This document shows positions 25,321 to 33,908 of a stretch of DNA of 33,908 bases, one piece after another. A model generated the notes under the pieces. That model was not told the DNA's origin. It saw only the letters and a list, made by a program, of their open reading frames with translations, and ran no database searches. Positions within the stretch are counted from its first letter, which is position 1. Each line of letters opens with the position of its first letter. Origin of the DNA: Pseudomonadota bacterium. GTDB lineage: Bacteria > Bdellovibrionota_B > Oligoflexia > Silvanigrellales > Silvanigrellaceae. A program made the position numbers and the translations under genes. The stretch lies in assembly GCA_009926615.1 (NCBI GenBank), contig RFOM01000037.1, positions 1 through 33,908 on the forward strand, written 5' to 3'.

Positions 25321-25339
25321 CGGCCGTGTTCTGCGGCCG
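25321..25339 (+). promoter_or_regulatory. G-C hairpin in the thrS leader
   Basis: CGGCCG-TGTTCTG-CGGCCG forms a six-pair stem with a 7-base loop, 20 bases after the Nudix stop and 20 before thrS. There is no T-run, so it is not a typical terminator. It might stabilise the processed message or take part in thrS control. Confidence 0.4.
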
Positions 25340-25359
25340 ATTGTCCGGAGGATTGACTT

Positions 25360-27306
25360 TTGAGCTCACAAATCAGCGTTTCATTGCCAGACGGTTCTAC
25401 CCGCACACTTCCTTCGCCTTGCACCCTTGCGGACGTCGCGGCGAATATCGGGCCGGGCCTCGCGCGCAATGCAGTCGCCGGAAAAGTAAACGGGCAGCTT
25501 GCAGATTTGGTTACCGAGCTCAAGGGCGGCGAAAAAATTGAAATTGTGGTCGGGAACTCGCCCGAAGGTCTCGAGATTATCCGGCACTCCACGGCCCACC
25601 TGATGGCGATGGCACTTCAGGAAGTGTTTCCGGGCACGCAGATCACCATCGGTCCGGTGGTTGAAAATCAGTTTTATTACGACATCAAGCCCCCTGAAGG
25701 CGTTAAAATCAGCTCGAACGATTTTGAAAACATCGAAAAAAAGATGCAGGAAATCGTCTCCAAGGATTATAAGGTCACTCCCAAAGTTGTTTCGCGCGAC
25801 GAGGCGACAAAACATTTTCTGAAGATCGGTGAAAAATTCAAAGCCGAAATTGTTCAGGATATTCCTGCCGATCAGGCAATCAAAATCTATGAAATGGGCG
25901 GTTGGGGAGACCTTTGCCGCGGTCCTCACGTTCCAAGCACAGGCAAGCTCGGTGCGTTCAAGCTCATGAGTATTGCCGGTGCATACTGGCGTGCAAACAA
26001 AGACAACGATCAGCTGACCCGTATTTACGGGACCGCATGGGCCAATAAAAAAGATCTCGACGCATATATCCACATGCTTGAAGAGGCGAAAAAACGCGAT
26101 CACGTCGTGCTCGGCAAACAACTCGAACTTTTTACGCTGATTCCGGAATCTGCTGTCGGCGCTCCATTTTTTCTGCCCAACGGTGCAAAGCTTTTTGTTC
26201 TTCTTCAAAACTACATTCGCAGAAAACAGGCCGAGTTCGGTTTCAGGGAAATTCATACTCCTCAGGTCATGAACGTGGACCTGTGGAAGATGAGCGGCCA
26301 TTACGACAATTACCGCGAGAATATGTTCTTTACGCAGGTCGATGAGCAGCAATATGCAATCAAACCCATGAGCTGTCCGGCCCACGTCAAGGTTTTTCAG
26401 ACGGGTCTTCGCAGTTATCGCGAGCTTCCGTTGCGTTACGCCGAATTCGGGGTTGTTCACCGCAACGAATTGAGCGGCACTGTGCACGGACTGACCCGCG
26501 TCCGCCGTATCACTCAGGACGACGGCCACATCTTTTGCTCACCCGACCAGATTCAAAACGAAATGAAACTGGCGTTGCGTTTTGTGCGTGAAGCTTATCG
26601 CGACCTGACGTTTGAAGAAGTCCGTTTTTATCTTTCGACTCGTCCGGAAAAACGGGTGGGAGCGGAAGAATTGTGGGACACTGCGGAAAATGCACTGGTC
26701 GAGGCACTCAAGGGTGAAGGAATTGATTATATGCTGAACCCCGGCGACGGCGCATTCTACGGCCCCAAAATTGACATCAAAGTGAAGGATGCGATTGGAC
26801 GCTTTCATCAGTGTGCAACAATTCAGCTTGATTTTCAGACTGCCGGCCGACTGGGCGCATCTTACGTTTCGGCAGGCAACAAGCCCGAAGTTCCGGTCAT
26901 GATTCACCGCGCTGTTTTGGGCTCGGTCGAGCGTTTTATGGGTGTGTTCATCGAGCACACGGCCGGTCATTTTCCGTTGGGTCTTACTCCGACGCAGGCA
27001 CGTATTGTTACGGTCAAGGAATCCTGTGTCGAATGGGGTGAGCAGGTTCGTCAGCAGCTGTTTGCTGCAGGAATCCGCGTGGACACCGACTTCAGCAACG
27101 ACACGCTTTCTGCAAAAGTCCGCGAGGCGCAGGTCAGCAAGATTCCCTACATGCTCGTTATCGGTGACAAGGAAGTTGAGCATCGTACAATCACTCCCCG
27201 CTATCGCGACGGCAAAAACCGTGATGCGATGTCACCGCAGGCATTCGTTGCGCTTGTCAAAGAAGAATGCGGCGTCTTTTGGGGAATTGATGTAAACCAG
27301 AATTAA
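25360..27306 (+). CDS. thrS: Threonyl-tRNA synthetase
   Basis: This enzyme charges tRNA-Thr. The 648-residue protein has a TGS domain (1-65) and an editing domain with HSTAH (His76, His80) and CRGPH (Cys186, His190). The class II catalytic core has the zinc ligands Cys339 (MSCPAH), His390 (DDGHIF) and His516 ([13 protein letters not shown]), and a C-terminal anticodon-binding domain follows. The start is TTG 25360, with GGAGG 8 bases upstream. The unusual start may lower expression. The cyclophilin gene follows 53 bases later. Confidence 0.97.
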   Translation: MSSQISVSLPDGSTRTLPSPCTLADVAANIGPGLARNAVAGKVNGQLADLVTELKGGEKIEIVVGNSPEGLEIIRHSTAHLMAMALQEVFPGTQITIGPVVENQFYYDIKPPEGVKISSNDFENIEKKMQEIVSKDYKVTPKVVSRDEATKHFLKIGEKFKAEIVQDIPADQAIKIYEMGGWGDLCRGPHVPSTGKLGAFKLMSIAGAYWRANKDNDQLTRIYGTAWANKKDLDAYIHMLEEAKKRDHVVLGKQLELFTLIPESAVGAPFFLPNGAKLFVLLQNYIRRKQAEFGFREIHTPQVMNVDLWKMSGHYDNYRENMFFTQVDEQQYAIKPMSCPAHVKVFQTGLRSYRELPLRYAEFGVVHRNELSGTVHGLTRVRRITQDDGHIFCSPDQIQNEMKLALRFVREAYRDLTFEEVRFYLSTRPEKRVGAEELWDTAENALVEALKGEGIDYMLNPGDGAFYGPKIDIKVKDAIGRFHQCATIQLDFQTAGRLGASYVSAGNKPEVPVMIHRAVLGSVERFMGVFIEHTAGHFPLGLTPTQARIVTVKESCVEWGEQVRQQLFAAGIRVDTDFSNDTLSAKVREAQVSKIPYMLVIGDKEVEHRTITPRYRDGKNRDAMSPQAFVALVKEECGVFWGIDVNQN

Positions 27307-27359
27307 ATAAATTGGCTTCAGTTTGTTTCCAAATAAGATCGAAAACCAAGGAGGATTTC

Positions 27360-28034
27360 ATGATCTCATTCAGCCGCGTTTCTGCGTCACTCGTCGTTGC
27401 CTGTGGAATGTTTTTTGCCTCTGCAGGATATGCAAATGAGCAGAAGGCAGCTCCGAAGACCGAGGCTGCCGGAAGTAAAACCCAATCCAAAAAAGAGTCC
27501 AAAAAAGAAAAATCGCAAACCAAAGAGGGAAAGAAAATGAACCCCAACGCAGTTTCAGTCACAATGGTCACAAACAAGGGCACAATCAAGATTGAGCTCG
27601 ACAAAGAAAAAGCTCCCGCAACAGTCGAAAATTTTATGAGCTATGTGAAGGCAGGGCATTACGATAAAACGATTTTTCACCGCGTGATTGACAAGTTTAT
27701 GATTCAGGGCGGCGGTTTTGACGAGAAAATGTCACAAAAGCCGACCAAAGCACCGGTCAAGTCGGAAGCGTCGAACGGACTGAAAAATGCCCGCGGCACA
27801 ATCGCAATGGCGCGCACAAACGATGTGAATTCCGCCACGGCGCAATTCTTCATCAACCTTGTTGATAATACGTTCCTCGATTTTCCGAGCAACGGCGGCT
27901 ACACGGTGTTCGGAAAAGTCACCGAGGGGATGCAGATTGTCGACGAAATCGGCGTAACCAAAACTTCAACTTTCGGCATGCACAGCGATGTGCCGGTCAA
28001 ACCGGTTGTCATTGAGTCTGTCAAACTGAACTGA
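27360..28034 (+). CDS. Exported cyclophilin-type peptidyl-prolyl isomerase
   Basis: This enzyme speeds proline cis-trans isomerisation during folding, here probably in the periplasm. The 224-residue protein has a signal peptide cut near GYA-NEQ (residue 25), a Lys/Ser/Glu-rich linker (residues 26-59) and a cyclophilin domain with [31 protein letters not shown] and [18 protein letters not shown] 27360 has AAGGAGG 5 bases upstream. An internal in-frame ATG at 27537 carries its own GAGGG site and would give a signal-less, PpiB-sized domain. Confidence 0.92.
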   Translation: MISFSRVSASLVVACGMFFASAGYANEQKAAPKTEAAGSKTQSKKESKKEKSQTKEGKKMNPNAVSVTMVTNKGTIKIELDKEKAPATVENFMSYVKAGHYDKTIFHRVIDKFMIQGGGFDEKMSQKPTKAPVKSEASNGLKNARGTIAMARTNDVNSATAQFFINLVDNTFLDFPSNGGYTVFGKVTEGMQIVDEIGVTKTSTFGMHSDVPVKPVVIESVKLN

Positions 28035-28049
28035 TTCGGCGGCTGCGGT

Positions 28050-29078
28050 TTATTTTTTCTCGAAGTGAACCGTGAGGTTCAGATCTGAATCCTGAAACTT
28101 GCTCGCGGACTTTGCCGTGGACGAGCGGCGAAGAGCCTTCTCGATGACAAAGTCCACGAGCGTCCCGTCAGGGCGTTGAATATAGCCTTTGAGACCTTCC
28201 CTGATGCCGTCATCGGCACCCATGTTGATTGTCGCAAAAGTCGTCTGGTACTTGAGAATGATTCCTTTGCGCTGTGCACCTGTGACGGGCGAGGACGACG
28301 CACTCAGAGAATACCCTCCGCCGGAATCGGACTGGTCGGCATAAACTCTGATCCAGACTGTGCCGGGTTCACGTACGATCAGTTTGTCCTGCGCCGAGAG
28401 TTCAAAACTAATTCCGGTCGGTGAAATGCATTCTGCTTTGACACCTTTGGCTTGGCTTGCGGGCGAAAAGCGGAAATCGAGAGTTTCGGAATTCGGCACT
28501 TCATACTTGTACCAGTTGGTGCGATTGCCGTCTTTGTAGCTCACTGCCCCTTCGCGGGCTTGGGCATTGACAAGCAGCTGCGCGCCGTCGCGCTTTTTGT
28601 CGGGACCCGAAAGTGCGTCGGGATCTTCGGGTTGAAATCTTGCCGAGATCGCAGCGCTGATCACCTGTCCCTGAAGCGGTTCGAGAATCATGTAGTAGGT
28701 TCCTGCTTCAACATTCAGTGTGATGTTGATTGGAGCCTTCGGCGCAAGTTCGATTTCTTTCCGAAAAATGTTGCTGCGTCCGTTTGCACTGCGCACATTG
28801 AGTTGAATTTTTCCGCCGTTGTCGTTGGATTGAAGTCCGATGGTCAGCACACCGCGGGTCAGAACATCGATTTTCCGCCAAGGATTGGATGTCGTCTCGG
28901 TTTGAGGAGCAAGCTGGGTTACCGCAGATTCTCCCCACGAGATGGGTTGAGCCGTGTTGATTTGCGGCGGCGCCGATTCACAGGACAACAGCATGAGCAC
29001 CGCGGTAAAGGCCGCGGGTGTGCGTAACGCACGGCGAGTCGGCTGTTTTTGAAATCCGTTTGTCACGGTTTGCCCCAT
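28050..29078 (-). CDS. Lipoprotein, beta-rich, function unknown
   Basis: This 342-residue protein carries a lipobox LLSC (Cys33) after a short hydrophobic core (FTAVLMLLS). The remainder is mostly beta, with two similar-looking segments: NITLNVEAGTYYMILEPLQG and TVWIRVYADQSDSGGGYSLS, the latter like bacterial pre-peptidase C-terminal or jelly-roll folds. The C-terminal part (YQTTFATINMGADDGIREG) resembles the small beta-barrel motif often found in outer-membrane lipoproteins. ATG 29078 lacks a good ribosome site; GTG 29066, four codons on, has GGGG nearby and is an equal candidate. It follows fadJ after 94 bases. Confidence 0.7.
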   Translation of the reverse strand: MGQTVTNGFQKQPTRRALRTPAAFTAVLMLLSCESAPPQINTAQPISWGESAVTQLAPQTETTSNPWRKIDVLTRGVLTIGLQSNDNGGKIQLNVRSANGRSNIFRKEIELAPKAPINITLNVEAGTYYMILEPLQGQVISAAISARFQPEDPDALSGPDKKRDGAQLLVNAQAREGAVSYKDGNRTNWYKYEVPNSETLDFRFSPASQAKGVKAECISPTGISFELSAQDKLIVREPGTVWIRVYADQSDSGGGYSLSASSSPVTGAQRKGIILKYQTTFATINMGADDGIREGLKGYIQRPDGTLVDFVIEKALRRSSTAKSASKFQDSDLNLTVHFEKK

Positions 29079-29172
29079 TCGAAAAAACGAGTTTGCCCGT
29101 CCCTTTGCAGGTGTATCGGGCTTGCCTTCAAACTTTCGCAATATTCCGCTGCCTGCCGTCAAAAAAAACGAA

Positions 29173-31377
29173 TCAGTGGGAAGATTTTGTCCAGTGCGCG
29201 GCCGGCGCAAAGCGTTTGCCGTACTTGCCTGCCATATCAGAAAGGGTCTGCGAAACCCGTGCATAACCCAGCTGTTGTGCATGATGGAACGGCCCGCCGA
29301 GAAAGGGAGGGAAACCGAGCCCGAAGATGGCACCCAAATCGCCGACATCCGTGCTGCTGATAATTCCTTCATCCAGACAGCGGGCAGCTTCGTTCATGAA
29401 AACATACATGCAGCGATCGGCAATTTCCTTCATGTCCATGTGTTTGCGGTCATCGCCGTGTTTGAGATGCTTGTAGACAGAAACGTCGGGCTTGTCTTTT
29501 TTGCCGTCAGCGTAGGTATAGAATCCGCGGCCGTTTTTCCGCCCTTTCCGGTCTTCGGCAATGATTGAGTCCAGCTCCGCCGGAATTTGCAGTCTGTCGG
29601 CAAAGGCCTCTTTGAGGACAGTTATGATGTGGGCACCGACATCGATTCCCACTTCGTCGAGCAGTGTAATCGGCCCGACCGGCATTCCGAAACGTTCCAG
29701 TGCCGTGTCAATCGCTTCAATGCTCGCGCCTTCAACCAGAATATTCAGCGCCTCGGCAATCAGAAATGCAAGGATACGGGTGGTGTAAAATCCGGGACCG
29801 TCTTTGACGACAATGATGTTCTTACCCATTTTTGCGGCAAGGTCGAACGCTGCGCTGGCGGCACGTTCAGACGTTTTATCGGTTGTGATGATTTCGACCA
29901 GCGGCATTTTCGGTACCGGAGAGAAGAAATGCATTCCGACAACATTTTCCGGTTTGCGCGCTGCAGCCGCAACCCGCGAAATAGGAAGGCTCGACGTATT
30001 GGATGCAAAAATGAAGTTTTCATTTTTGACAAAGGTTTCACATTTTTTAAGAAGGTCGTGTTTGACGGCAAGATCTTCAAAAACTGCTTCAATGATTATC
30101 GGAGTTCCGGAGAGACTGTCCGGCGAGGTTGTCGGAAGTACCCGCCCCATTGCCGCATCGCGATCGAATCGTTTGATACGGCGTTTTTTCATCCGTTCAT
30201 CAAAATAAGACTGTACGGACTTGAGACCGCGCTGAACACTCGCACCGTCGCGATCCATCATAACGCAGCGGATATTCTTGTCGGAAAGTACCGTGGCAAT
30301 GCCGCTTCCCATGAGTCCCGCACCCACCATGCCGACTGCCGTGTCGCCCGCAATCAGCGGATCGATGACATCTTCGCGGGCCGCCCTCTGGGCATCGGAG
30401 TGAAAGGGATTTTTCTTTGCGGCTGTAATGAGTCTGAAAATATGAATGAGTGCACGGCTCTCCGGTGTGACAACCAGATCGCCGAAGAGTTTGGATTCAA
30501 GCCGCAGGCCGTCCTGCAAAGGTTTTGCGATTCCTTTGATCAGTGACTCCAAGGCTTTTTTGGGTGCAGGATAAAATCCCTTGGTGTTTTTTTCGATTTG
30601 TTCAAGCGTTTTGCGCTCGATAATTGCCCGCCCGAGCGGGTTGGTTTCAAGCGCCAGCTTCTGCACGTCAATTGAGCCGACGTCGGCAGCTTTCATTTGT
30701 CCGAGGAATCCGAGTGTCGTCTGTTTTTTGCTGCCGGTCAAAGGCTTCGCAGTTTTGCAGATTTCAACGGCTTTTCTGAGAAGCTGGTTCTCCGGCACAA
30801 CTTCGCTGACAAGACCGAGCTTCAAAGCCTTTTTCGCATCAATCTTTTTGCCTGTCAGAATAAGGTCCAGCGCCGGAGCTGCGCCTATGACTCTTGGCAG
30901 TCTTTGCGTACCGCCGCCGCCGGGGAGCAAACCGAGCTGAATTTCCGGTAAACCAAGCTGAGTTGATGAATGCGAAGAACAGATGCGGTAGTGGCACGCC
31001 AAAGCAAGTTCAAGACCGCCGCCGAGACACACGCCGTTGATTGCGGCGACTGTCGGAACAGTTGCATCGGCAAATTTTTGAAAGACGGCGTGCAGCGCAG
31101 CCGAAGCTTCCTCGCCGGCCTGCTGAGTGGTGAGTGTATCAAAAATACTGATGTCGACACCGGCAGCAAAGCAGGCCGGTTTGGAGGATGTAAACACAAT
31201 CCCCGACAGGCTTTGCTCGTTGAGTGCCTGCGACAGAATGGCATCAAGGTCCGCGAGAATTTCTCTGGAGAATGCGTTCATTGATTTTGATTCGTCGTGA
31301 AAATCAATGATGCAGACGTTGTCCTGCCACGATGCGCGCAAGGTTTTTGTCACAGACTGAATATTTTTGTTTGTCAT
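29173..31377 (-). CDS. fadJ: Fatty-acid oxidation complex alpha subunit (enoyl-CoA hydratase/3-hydroxyacyl-CoA dehydrogenase)
   Basis: This bifunctional beta-oxidation enzyme has an N-terminal hydratase domain with the two catalytic glutamates, Glu123 (CLGGGLELAL) and Glu145 (GLPEIQLGLLPGGGG). The dehydrogenase domain has the NAD loop VGAGLMGSG at 351-359 and the catalytic His483 in GMHFFSPVPKMPLVE. At 734 residues it is the usual length for FadB/FadJ. ATG 31377 follows GAGGG and lies 12 bases after the fadI stop. Pairing with a FadI-type thiolase favours the FadJ name, but FadB is not excluded. Confidence 0.93.
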   Translation of the reverse strand: MTNKNIQSVTKTLRASWQDNVCIIDFHDESKSMNAFSREILADLDAILSQALNEQSLSGIVFTSSKPACFAAGVDISIFDTLTTQQAGEEASAALHAVFQKFADATVPTVAAINGVCLGGGLELALACHYRICSSHSSTQLGLPEIQLGLLPGGGGTQRLPRVIGAAPALDLILTGKKIDAKKALKLGLVSEVVPENQLLRKAVEICKTAKPLTGSKKQTTLGFLGQMKAADVGSIDVQKLALETNPLGRAIIERKTLEQIEKNTKGFYPAPKKALESLIKGIAKPLQDGLRLESKLFGDLVVTPESRALIHIFRLITAAKKNPFHSDAQRAAREDVIDPLIAGDTAVGMVGAGLMGSGIATVLSDKNIRCVMMDRDGASVQRGLKSVQSYFDERMKKRRIKRFDRDAAMGRVLPTTSPDSLSGTPIIIEAVFEDLAVKHDLLKKCETFVKNENFIFASNTSSLPISRVAAAARKPENVVGMHFFSPVPKMPLVEIITTDKTSERAASAAFDLAAKMGKNIIVVKDGPGFYTTRILAFLIAEALNILVEGASIEAIDTALERFGMPVGPITLLDEVGIDVGAHIITVLKEAFADRLQIPAELDSIIAEDRKGRKNGRGFYTYADGKKDKPDVSVYKHLKHGDDRKHMDMKEIADRCMYVFMNEAARCLDEGIISSTDVGDLGAIFGLGFPPFLGGPFHHAQQLGYARVSQTLSDMAGKYGKRFAPAAHWTKSSH

Positions 31378-31389
31378 CTGTCAGGTCCC

Positions 31390-32730
31390 TCAGCGTTGTT
31401 GAGTTTCAAGAAGCATTGCCTGTCCCATGCCGCCGGCAGCACAGATGGCAACGACTGCGTAGCGCGAGCCGATGCGTTGTGCGATGCGCAGGGCACGGCC
31501 TATCAATCGCCCTCCGGTGGCTCCGAAGGGATGCCCGTAAGCAATGGATCCGCCGTCGATGTTCATGCTCATCGGGTCGATGACTCCAAAAGCACCTTCA
31601 AGTCCGAGCTTGTCCTGACAGAACCGCGTATTTGCCATGGCATCCAGACAGCTCAGCACCTGAGCCGCAAATGCCTCATGAATTTCAAAGACTCCAATGT
31701 CGGAGAGTTTCAAATTGTGCCTCTGGAGCAGCTTGGGCAGAGCGTAAGCCGGACCGATCAGCAACTGGTCTTTAGGGTCAACAGCCACAGTGACTGAATC
31801 CACAACGTATCCGAGAACCGGCAAATTATGTTCTGCTGCGTAGTTGGAGTCAGCCAGCAGAACTGCCGAAGCGCCGTCTGTGAGTGCGCTGGAGTTTCCG
31901 GCAGTCAGTGTCCCGTTGCGTTTGTCGAATGCCGGCTTGAGCTTGGCGAGAGCTTCAAGCGACGTGTCGCCGCGGACAAGATTGTCTGCATCAACATAGT
32001 TTTCTCTGTTTGGTCCTGCCCAGACAGGAACGATTTCGTCTTTTAAAAAACCTTTTTCGATTGCTGCAGCAGCCCTGTGGTGACTCAGCATGGCGAGTTC
32101 ATCCTGACGCTCGCGGCTGATATCATTTTTGACAGCCATTTGTTCGCCGTGTTCGCCCATTGTGAAGCCGGTGTAAGGCTCAGCGAGCGCGGGAGGCTTT
32201 GGAAGAAATGCCTTGGGATTGAAATCCGAGAGCATGAGCAGTTTGTCGCGGATGGATTTTGTTCTTGAAAGACGGGTCAGAAATCTTCGTGCTTCATCGG
32301 AGAAAGTGATCGGCACGTCGGACAGACATTCGACACCGCCTGCGAGCACCATCCGGTTTCGACCGGCCTGAATCGCATCGGCAGCGAGTTGCACAGCCTG
32401 CAGTGAACTCGCACATGCGCGGTTGATCGTGTATCCCGCGACCGACTTGGGCAAGCCTGCAAACAAGACAATGTCGCGGGCGATGTTGGGATTTTTCGTC
32501 TGCGGGACGACCGCGCCCCAAATGCATTCGTCAATATCCGAAGCTTTTGCGCCGGTTCGGGCGATGACCTCGGTTGCCGGCCTCAGGCTCAGGGCAAGCG
32601 GTGTTTCCCGTTCAAAAACCCCGAATGAGCGCACAAACGGTGTACGTACGGCCCCGACAACGGCAACGCGCGGAAGGTTTTGCGAATGTTCCGAATGGTC
32701 TGACGAATGCTTTTGCTTTCTTTGTCCCAT
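31390..32730 (-). CDS. fadI: 3-ketoacyl-CoA thiolase, FadI type
   Basis: This thiolase catalyses the last, chain-shortening step of beta-oxidation, releasing acetyl-CoA. The 446-residue protein has the acyl-enzyme Cys106 (NRACASSLQA), the HEAFAAQ motif, His400 in GHPFGATGGR and the proton-donor Cys430 in ICAAGGMGQA. A hydrophilic N-terminal stretch (QRKQKHSSDHSEHS) precedes the fold. ATG 32730 follows GAGGGG at 7 bases. It heads the fadI-fadJ unit and diverges from yebC. Confidence 0.93.
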   Translation of the reverse strand: MGQRKQKHSSDHSEHSQNLPRVAVVGAVRTPFVRSFGVFERETPLALSLRPATEVIARTGAKASDIDECIWGAVVPQTKNPNIARDIVLFAGLPKSVAGYTINRACASSLQAVQLAADAIQAGRNRMVLAGGVECLSDVPITFSDEARRFLTRLSRTKSIRDKLLMLSDFNPKAFLPKPPALAEPYTGFTMGEHGEQMAVKNDISRERQDELAMLSHHRAAAAIEKGFLKDEIVPVWAGPNRENYVDADNLVRGDTSLEALAKLKPAFDKRNGTLTAGNSSALTDGASAVLLADSNYAAEHNLPVLGYVVDSVTVAVDPKDQLLIGPAYALPKLLQRHNLKLSDIGVFEIHEAFAAQVLSCLDAMANTRFCQDKLGLEGAFGVIDPMSMNIDGGSIAYGHPFGATGGRLIGRALRIAQRIGSRYAVVAICAAGGMGQAMLLETQQR

Positions 32731-32786
32731 GGTGCCACCCCTCGGCAGGTCGGATTTGATTTCAGGCCAAAAATTGTAAGACAAAG

Positions 32787-32792
32787 ATTATA
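32787..32792 (-). promoter_or_regulatory. Candidate -10 box for fadI
   Basis: TATAAT on the minus strand lies 57 bases upstream of the fadI start. The -35 region is weak (TTTGCC, 15 bases upstream). Confidence 0.4.
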
Positions 32793-32825
32793 GAAAGTTG
32801 TGCATGGGGCAAAGTCGCACTCTTG

Positions 32826-32907
32826 GCATCCGGCTGACATAGCTGTAACAAATAAGAGCCAAAAGCCGGATGAGGTGTGACGATTGCACATTGAATTTGC
32901 ATCCGGC
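32826..32907. repeat. Three CATCCGGC copies in the fadI/yebC gap
   Basis: GCATCCGGC occurs at 32826-32834 and 32899-32907. An inverted copy, AGCCGGATG at 32864-32872, pairs over 9 bases with CATCCGGCT at 32827-32835. The set sits upstream of the fadI -10 box and before yebC. Confidence 0.6.
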
Positions 32908-32977
32908 GTTGGTTGTGCGCAGGTAAGGCATGCTGCGCCGGATAACTGCAATAAATTGTATCAATGGAAGGTGGATT

Positions 32978-33691
32978 ATGGGTCGTCACGCGACGGTTGC
33001 TGGACGTATGGCTGCAAGTGCTGCCGCTCGGGGAAAAGTCTTTACCAAATTGGCTCGCGAAATCATGGTGGCAGCACGAACAGGGAGTGACCCGAATTTC
33101 AATTCCAGATTGCGCCTTGCCGTTGATCGTGCGCGTGACAACAACATGCCCAAAGATGTTATCGAGCGCGCCATCAAAAAAGGCGCCGGTGAATTGGAAG
33201 GAATGACCTTCGAAGAAATCACCTACGAAGGTTACGGTCCGGGGGGGTCGGCAATTCTCGTTGAAGTGCTCACTGACAACCGCAACCGCACAAATCCTGA
33301 ACTGCGCAAGATTTTCACAAAGAACGCGGGCAACATGGGTGAAATGGGCTCGGTTGCATGGATGTTCAAAAAGAAAGGCGTCCTCGACATTGAACTGGGT
33401 GCGGTTACCGAGGATAAAGTCATGGAGCTTGCGCTTGATGCCGGAGCCGATGACGTGGTTGTCGAAGAGGGTTTTGCGACCGTTTATACCGATGTTGCGT
33501 CGTTCAGTTCAGTTCGTGACGCTCTGGTGGCCGCGGGAATGCAATTCGACAAAGCCGGTCTTGAAATGATTCCCGATACACGGGTTGCGTTGTCGGGTGA
33601 GAATGCAAAAAACGCTCTTGAGCTTGTCGAAAAGCTTGAGGATCAGGACGACGTTCAGGCGGTGTATTACAATTTTGATGCGGGCGAATGA
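32978..33691 (+). CDS. yebC: YebC/TACO1-family protein
   Basis: This 237-residue protein belongs to the YebC/PmpR family, whose members act as transcription regulators or help ribosomes through difficult sequences. The core is clear: ARGKVFTKLAREIMVAAR, ARDNNMPKDVIERAIKKG, YEGYGPGGSAILVEVLTDNR and GNMGEMGSVAWMFKKKG. The N-terminus (GRHATVAGRMAASAAARGK) departs from the common GHSKWANIKHRKA form. ATG 32978 follows AAGGTGG at about 5 bases. The last 25 bases overlap the convergent SPFH gene. Confidence 0.92.
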   Translation: MGRHATVAGRMAASAAARGKVFTKLAREIMVAARTGSDPNFNSRLRLAVDRARDNNMPKDVIERAIKKGAGELEGMTFEEITYEGYGPGGSAILVEVLTDNRNRTNPELRKIFTKNAGNMGEMGSVAWMFKKKGVLDIELGAVTEDKVMELALDAGADDVVVEEGFATVYTDVASFSSVRDALVAAGMQFDKAGLEMIPDTRVALSGENAKNALELVEKLEDQDDVQAVYYNFDAGE

Positions 33692-33908
33692 GTTGATTTT
33701 GCTCCTGCACCCTTGAGCATTTCCGAGATTCCGCCCAATGATCCCAGAACTCCGCTGGCTTCGTAGGGAATGAAAACCTTGTCATTGGTTTTGACGGTCA
33801 TCTCACCAAACTTTTTAAGATATTCCATCGCGATTAAATATTGAACTGTTTCCGAGGCACTGCTCGGCTGATTGTCTCCGCCAAGTGATTGCCGGAGAGT
33901 CGCGATTG
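33667..33908 (-). CDS. SPFH/stomatin-family protein, C-terminal fragment (partial)
   Basis: Only the last 79 codons are present; the gene continues past the right edge. The visible part, with SETVQYLIAMEYLKKFGEM and VFIPYEASGVLGSLGGISEM, matches the end of the SPFH domain in stomatin/QmcA-like proteins, which form membrane scaffolds often linked to proteases. The stop at 33667 lies inside the convergent yebC gene (25-base overlap). The N-terminal membrane anchor is out of view. Confidence 0.75.
   Translation of the reverse strand, partial: IATLRQSLGGDNQPSSASETVQYLIAMEYLKKFGEMTVKTNDKVFIPYEASGVLGSLGGISEMLKGAGAKSTHSPASKL

Noticed and set aside
25381..26529. Open frame of 382 codons on the minus strand
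   Set aside because: It is antisense to thrS, which is certain; no domain is visible.
29155..29172. T-run right after the fadJ stop on the minus strand
   Set aside because: No inverted repeat precedes it, so an intrinsic terminator is not supported.
29587..30546. Open frame of 319 codons on the plus strand
   Set aside because: It is antisense to fadJ; its translation is rich in Cys, Arg and Phe, as expected of a shadow frame.
1..33908. tRNA, rRNA, CRISPR, insertion sequence, phage or attachment-site signals
   Set aside because: I looked by eye on both strands and saw none; short RNA genes could still be missed without a covariance-model search.

Overview
The window looks like chromosomal DNA of a Gram-negative bacterium, close to half GC by eye, with tightly packed genes. 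Several traits point to a Bdellovibrionota, Myxococcota or other former-Deltaproteobacteria relative. There is a type II secretion block with a PilM-like GspL and a GspN, a roughly 1,000-residue NAD-type glutamate dehydrogenase, a long (585 aa) UbiD, and outer-membrane and lipoprotein genes. This placement is an inference from gene families, not a database result. No rRNA, tRNA, CRISPR array, transposase, integrase or phage gene was seen, and no gene-free stretch exceeds about 250 bases.

Layout: 1-455 (-) is the N-terminal part of a Pro/Ala-rich repeat protein. 695-5319 (+) is gspL-gspM-gspN followed by an exported trypsin-like protease. 5309-8040 (-) is an outer-membrane barrel protein, a TPR-type lipoprotein and a nitrilase-family amidase. 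8155-11518 (-) is a three-gene unit: a small helical protein with a FlgN/FliT-like tail, a glycosyltransferase fused to TPRs, and an unrecognised protein. 11614-17488 (-) is NAD-glutamate dehydrogenase, an AI-2E/PerM-type membrane protein and UbiD, joined by two ATGA stop/start overlaps. 17689-22847 is a stress and repair neighbourhood: KGG-repeat protein, iron-sulfur (6-4) photolyase, two tiny overlapping genes, a secreted EEP nuclease, and Hsp20 with an exported OB-fold-like protein. 22958-28034 is housekeeping: map and fabD (-), then a Nudix hydrolase, thrS and an exported cyclophilin (+). 28050-32730 (-) is fadI-fadJ plus a lipoprotein. 32978-33691 (+) is yebC, and 33667-33908 (-) is the C-terminal end of an SPFH/stomatin-type protein.

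How the genes fit together: GspL, M and N form the inner-membrane platform and accessory parts of a type II secretion machine. The adjacent exported protease is a candidate substrate. fadI and fadJ give the thiolase and hydratase/dehydrogenase steps of beta-oxidation. The most interesting non-coding signals are three 5' leaders in which the Shine-Dalgarno sequence lies in one arm of an inverted repeat: hsp20, the outer-membrane protein and the FlgN/FliT-like gene. The hsp20 case resembles an RNA thermometer. I did not find a clearly new multi-gene defence or biosynthetic system. The least explained unit is the 8.1-11.5 kb glycosyltransferase cluster.
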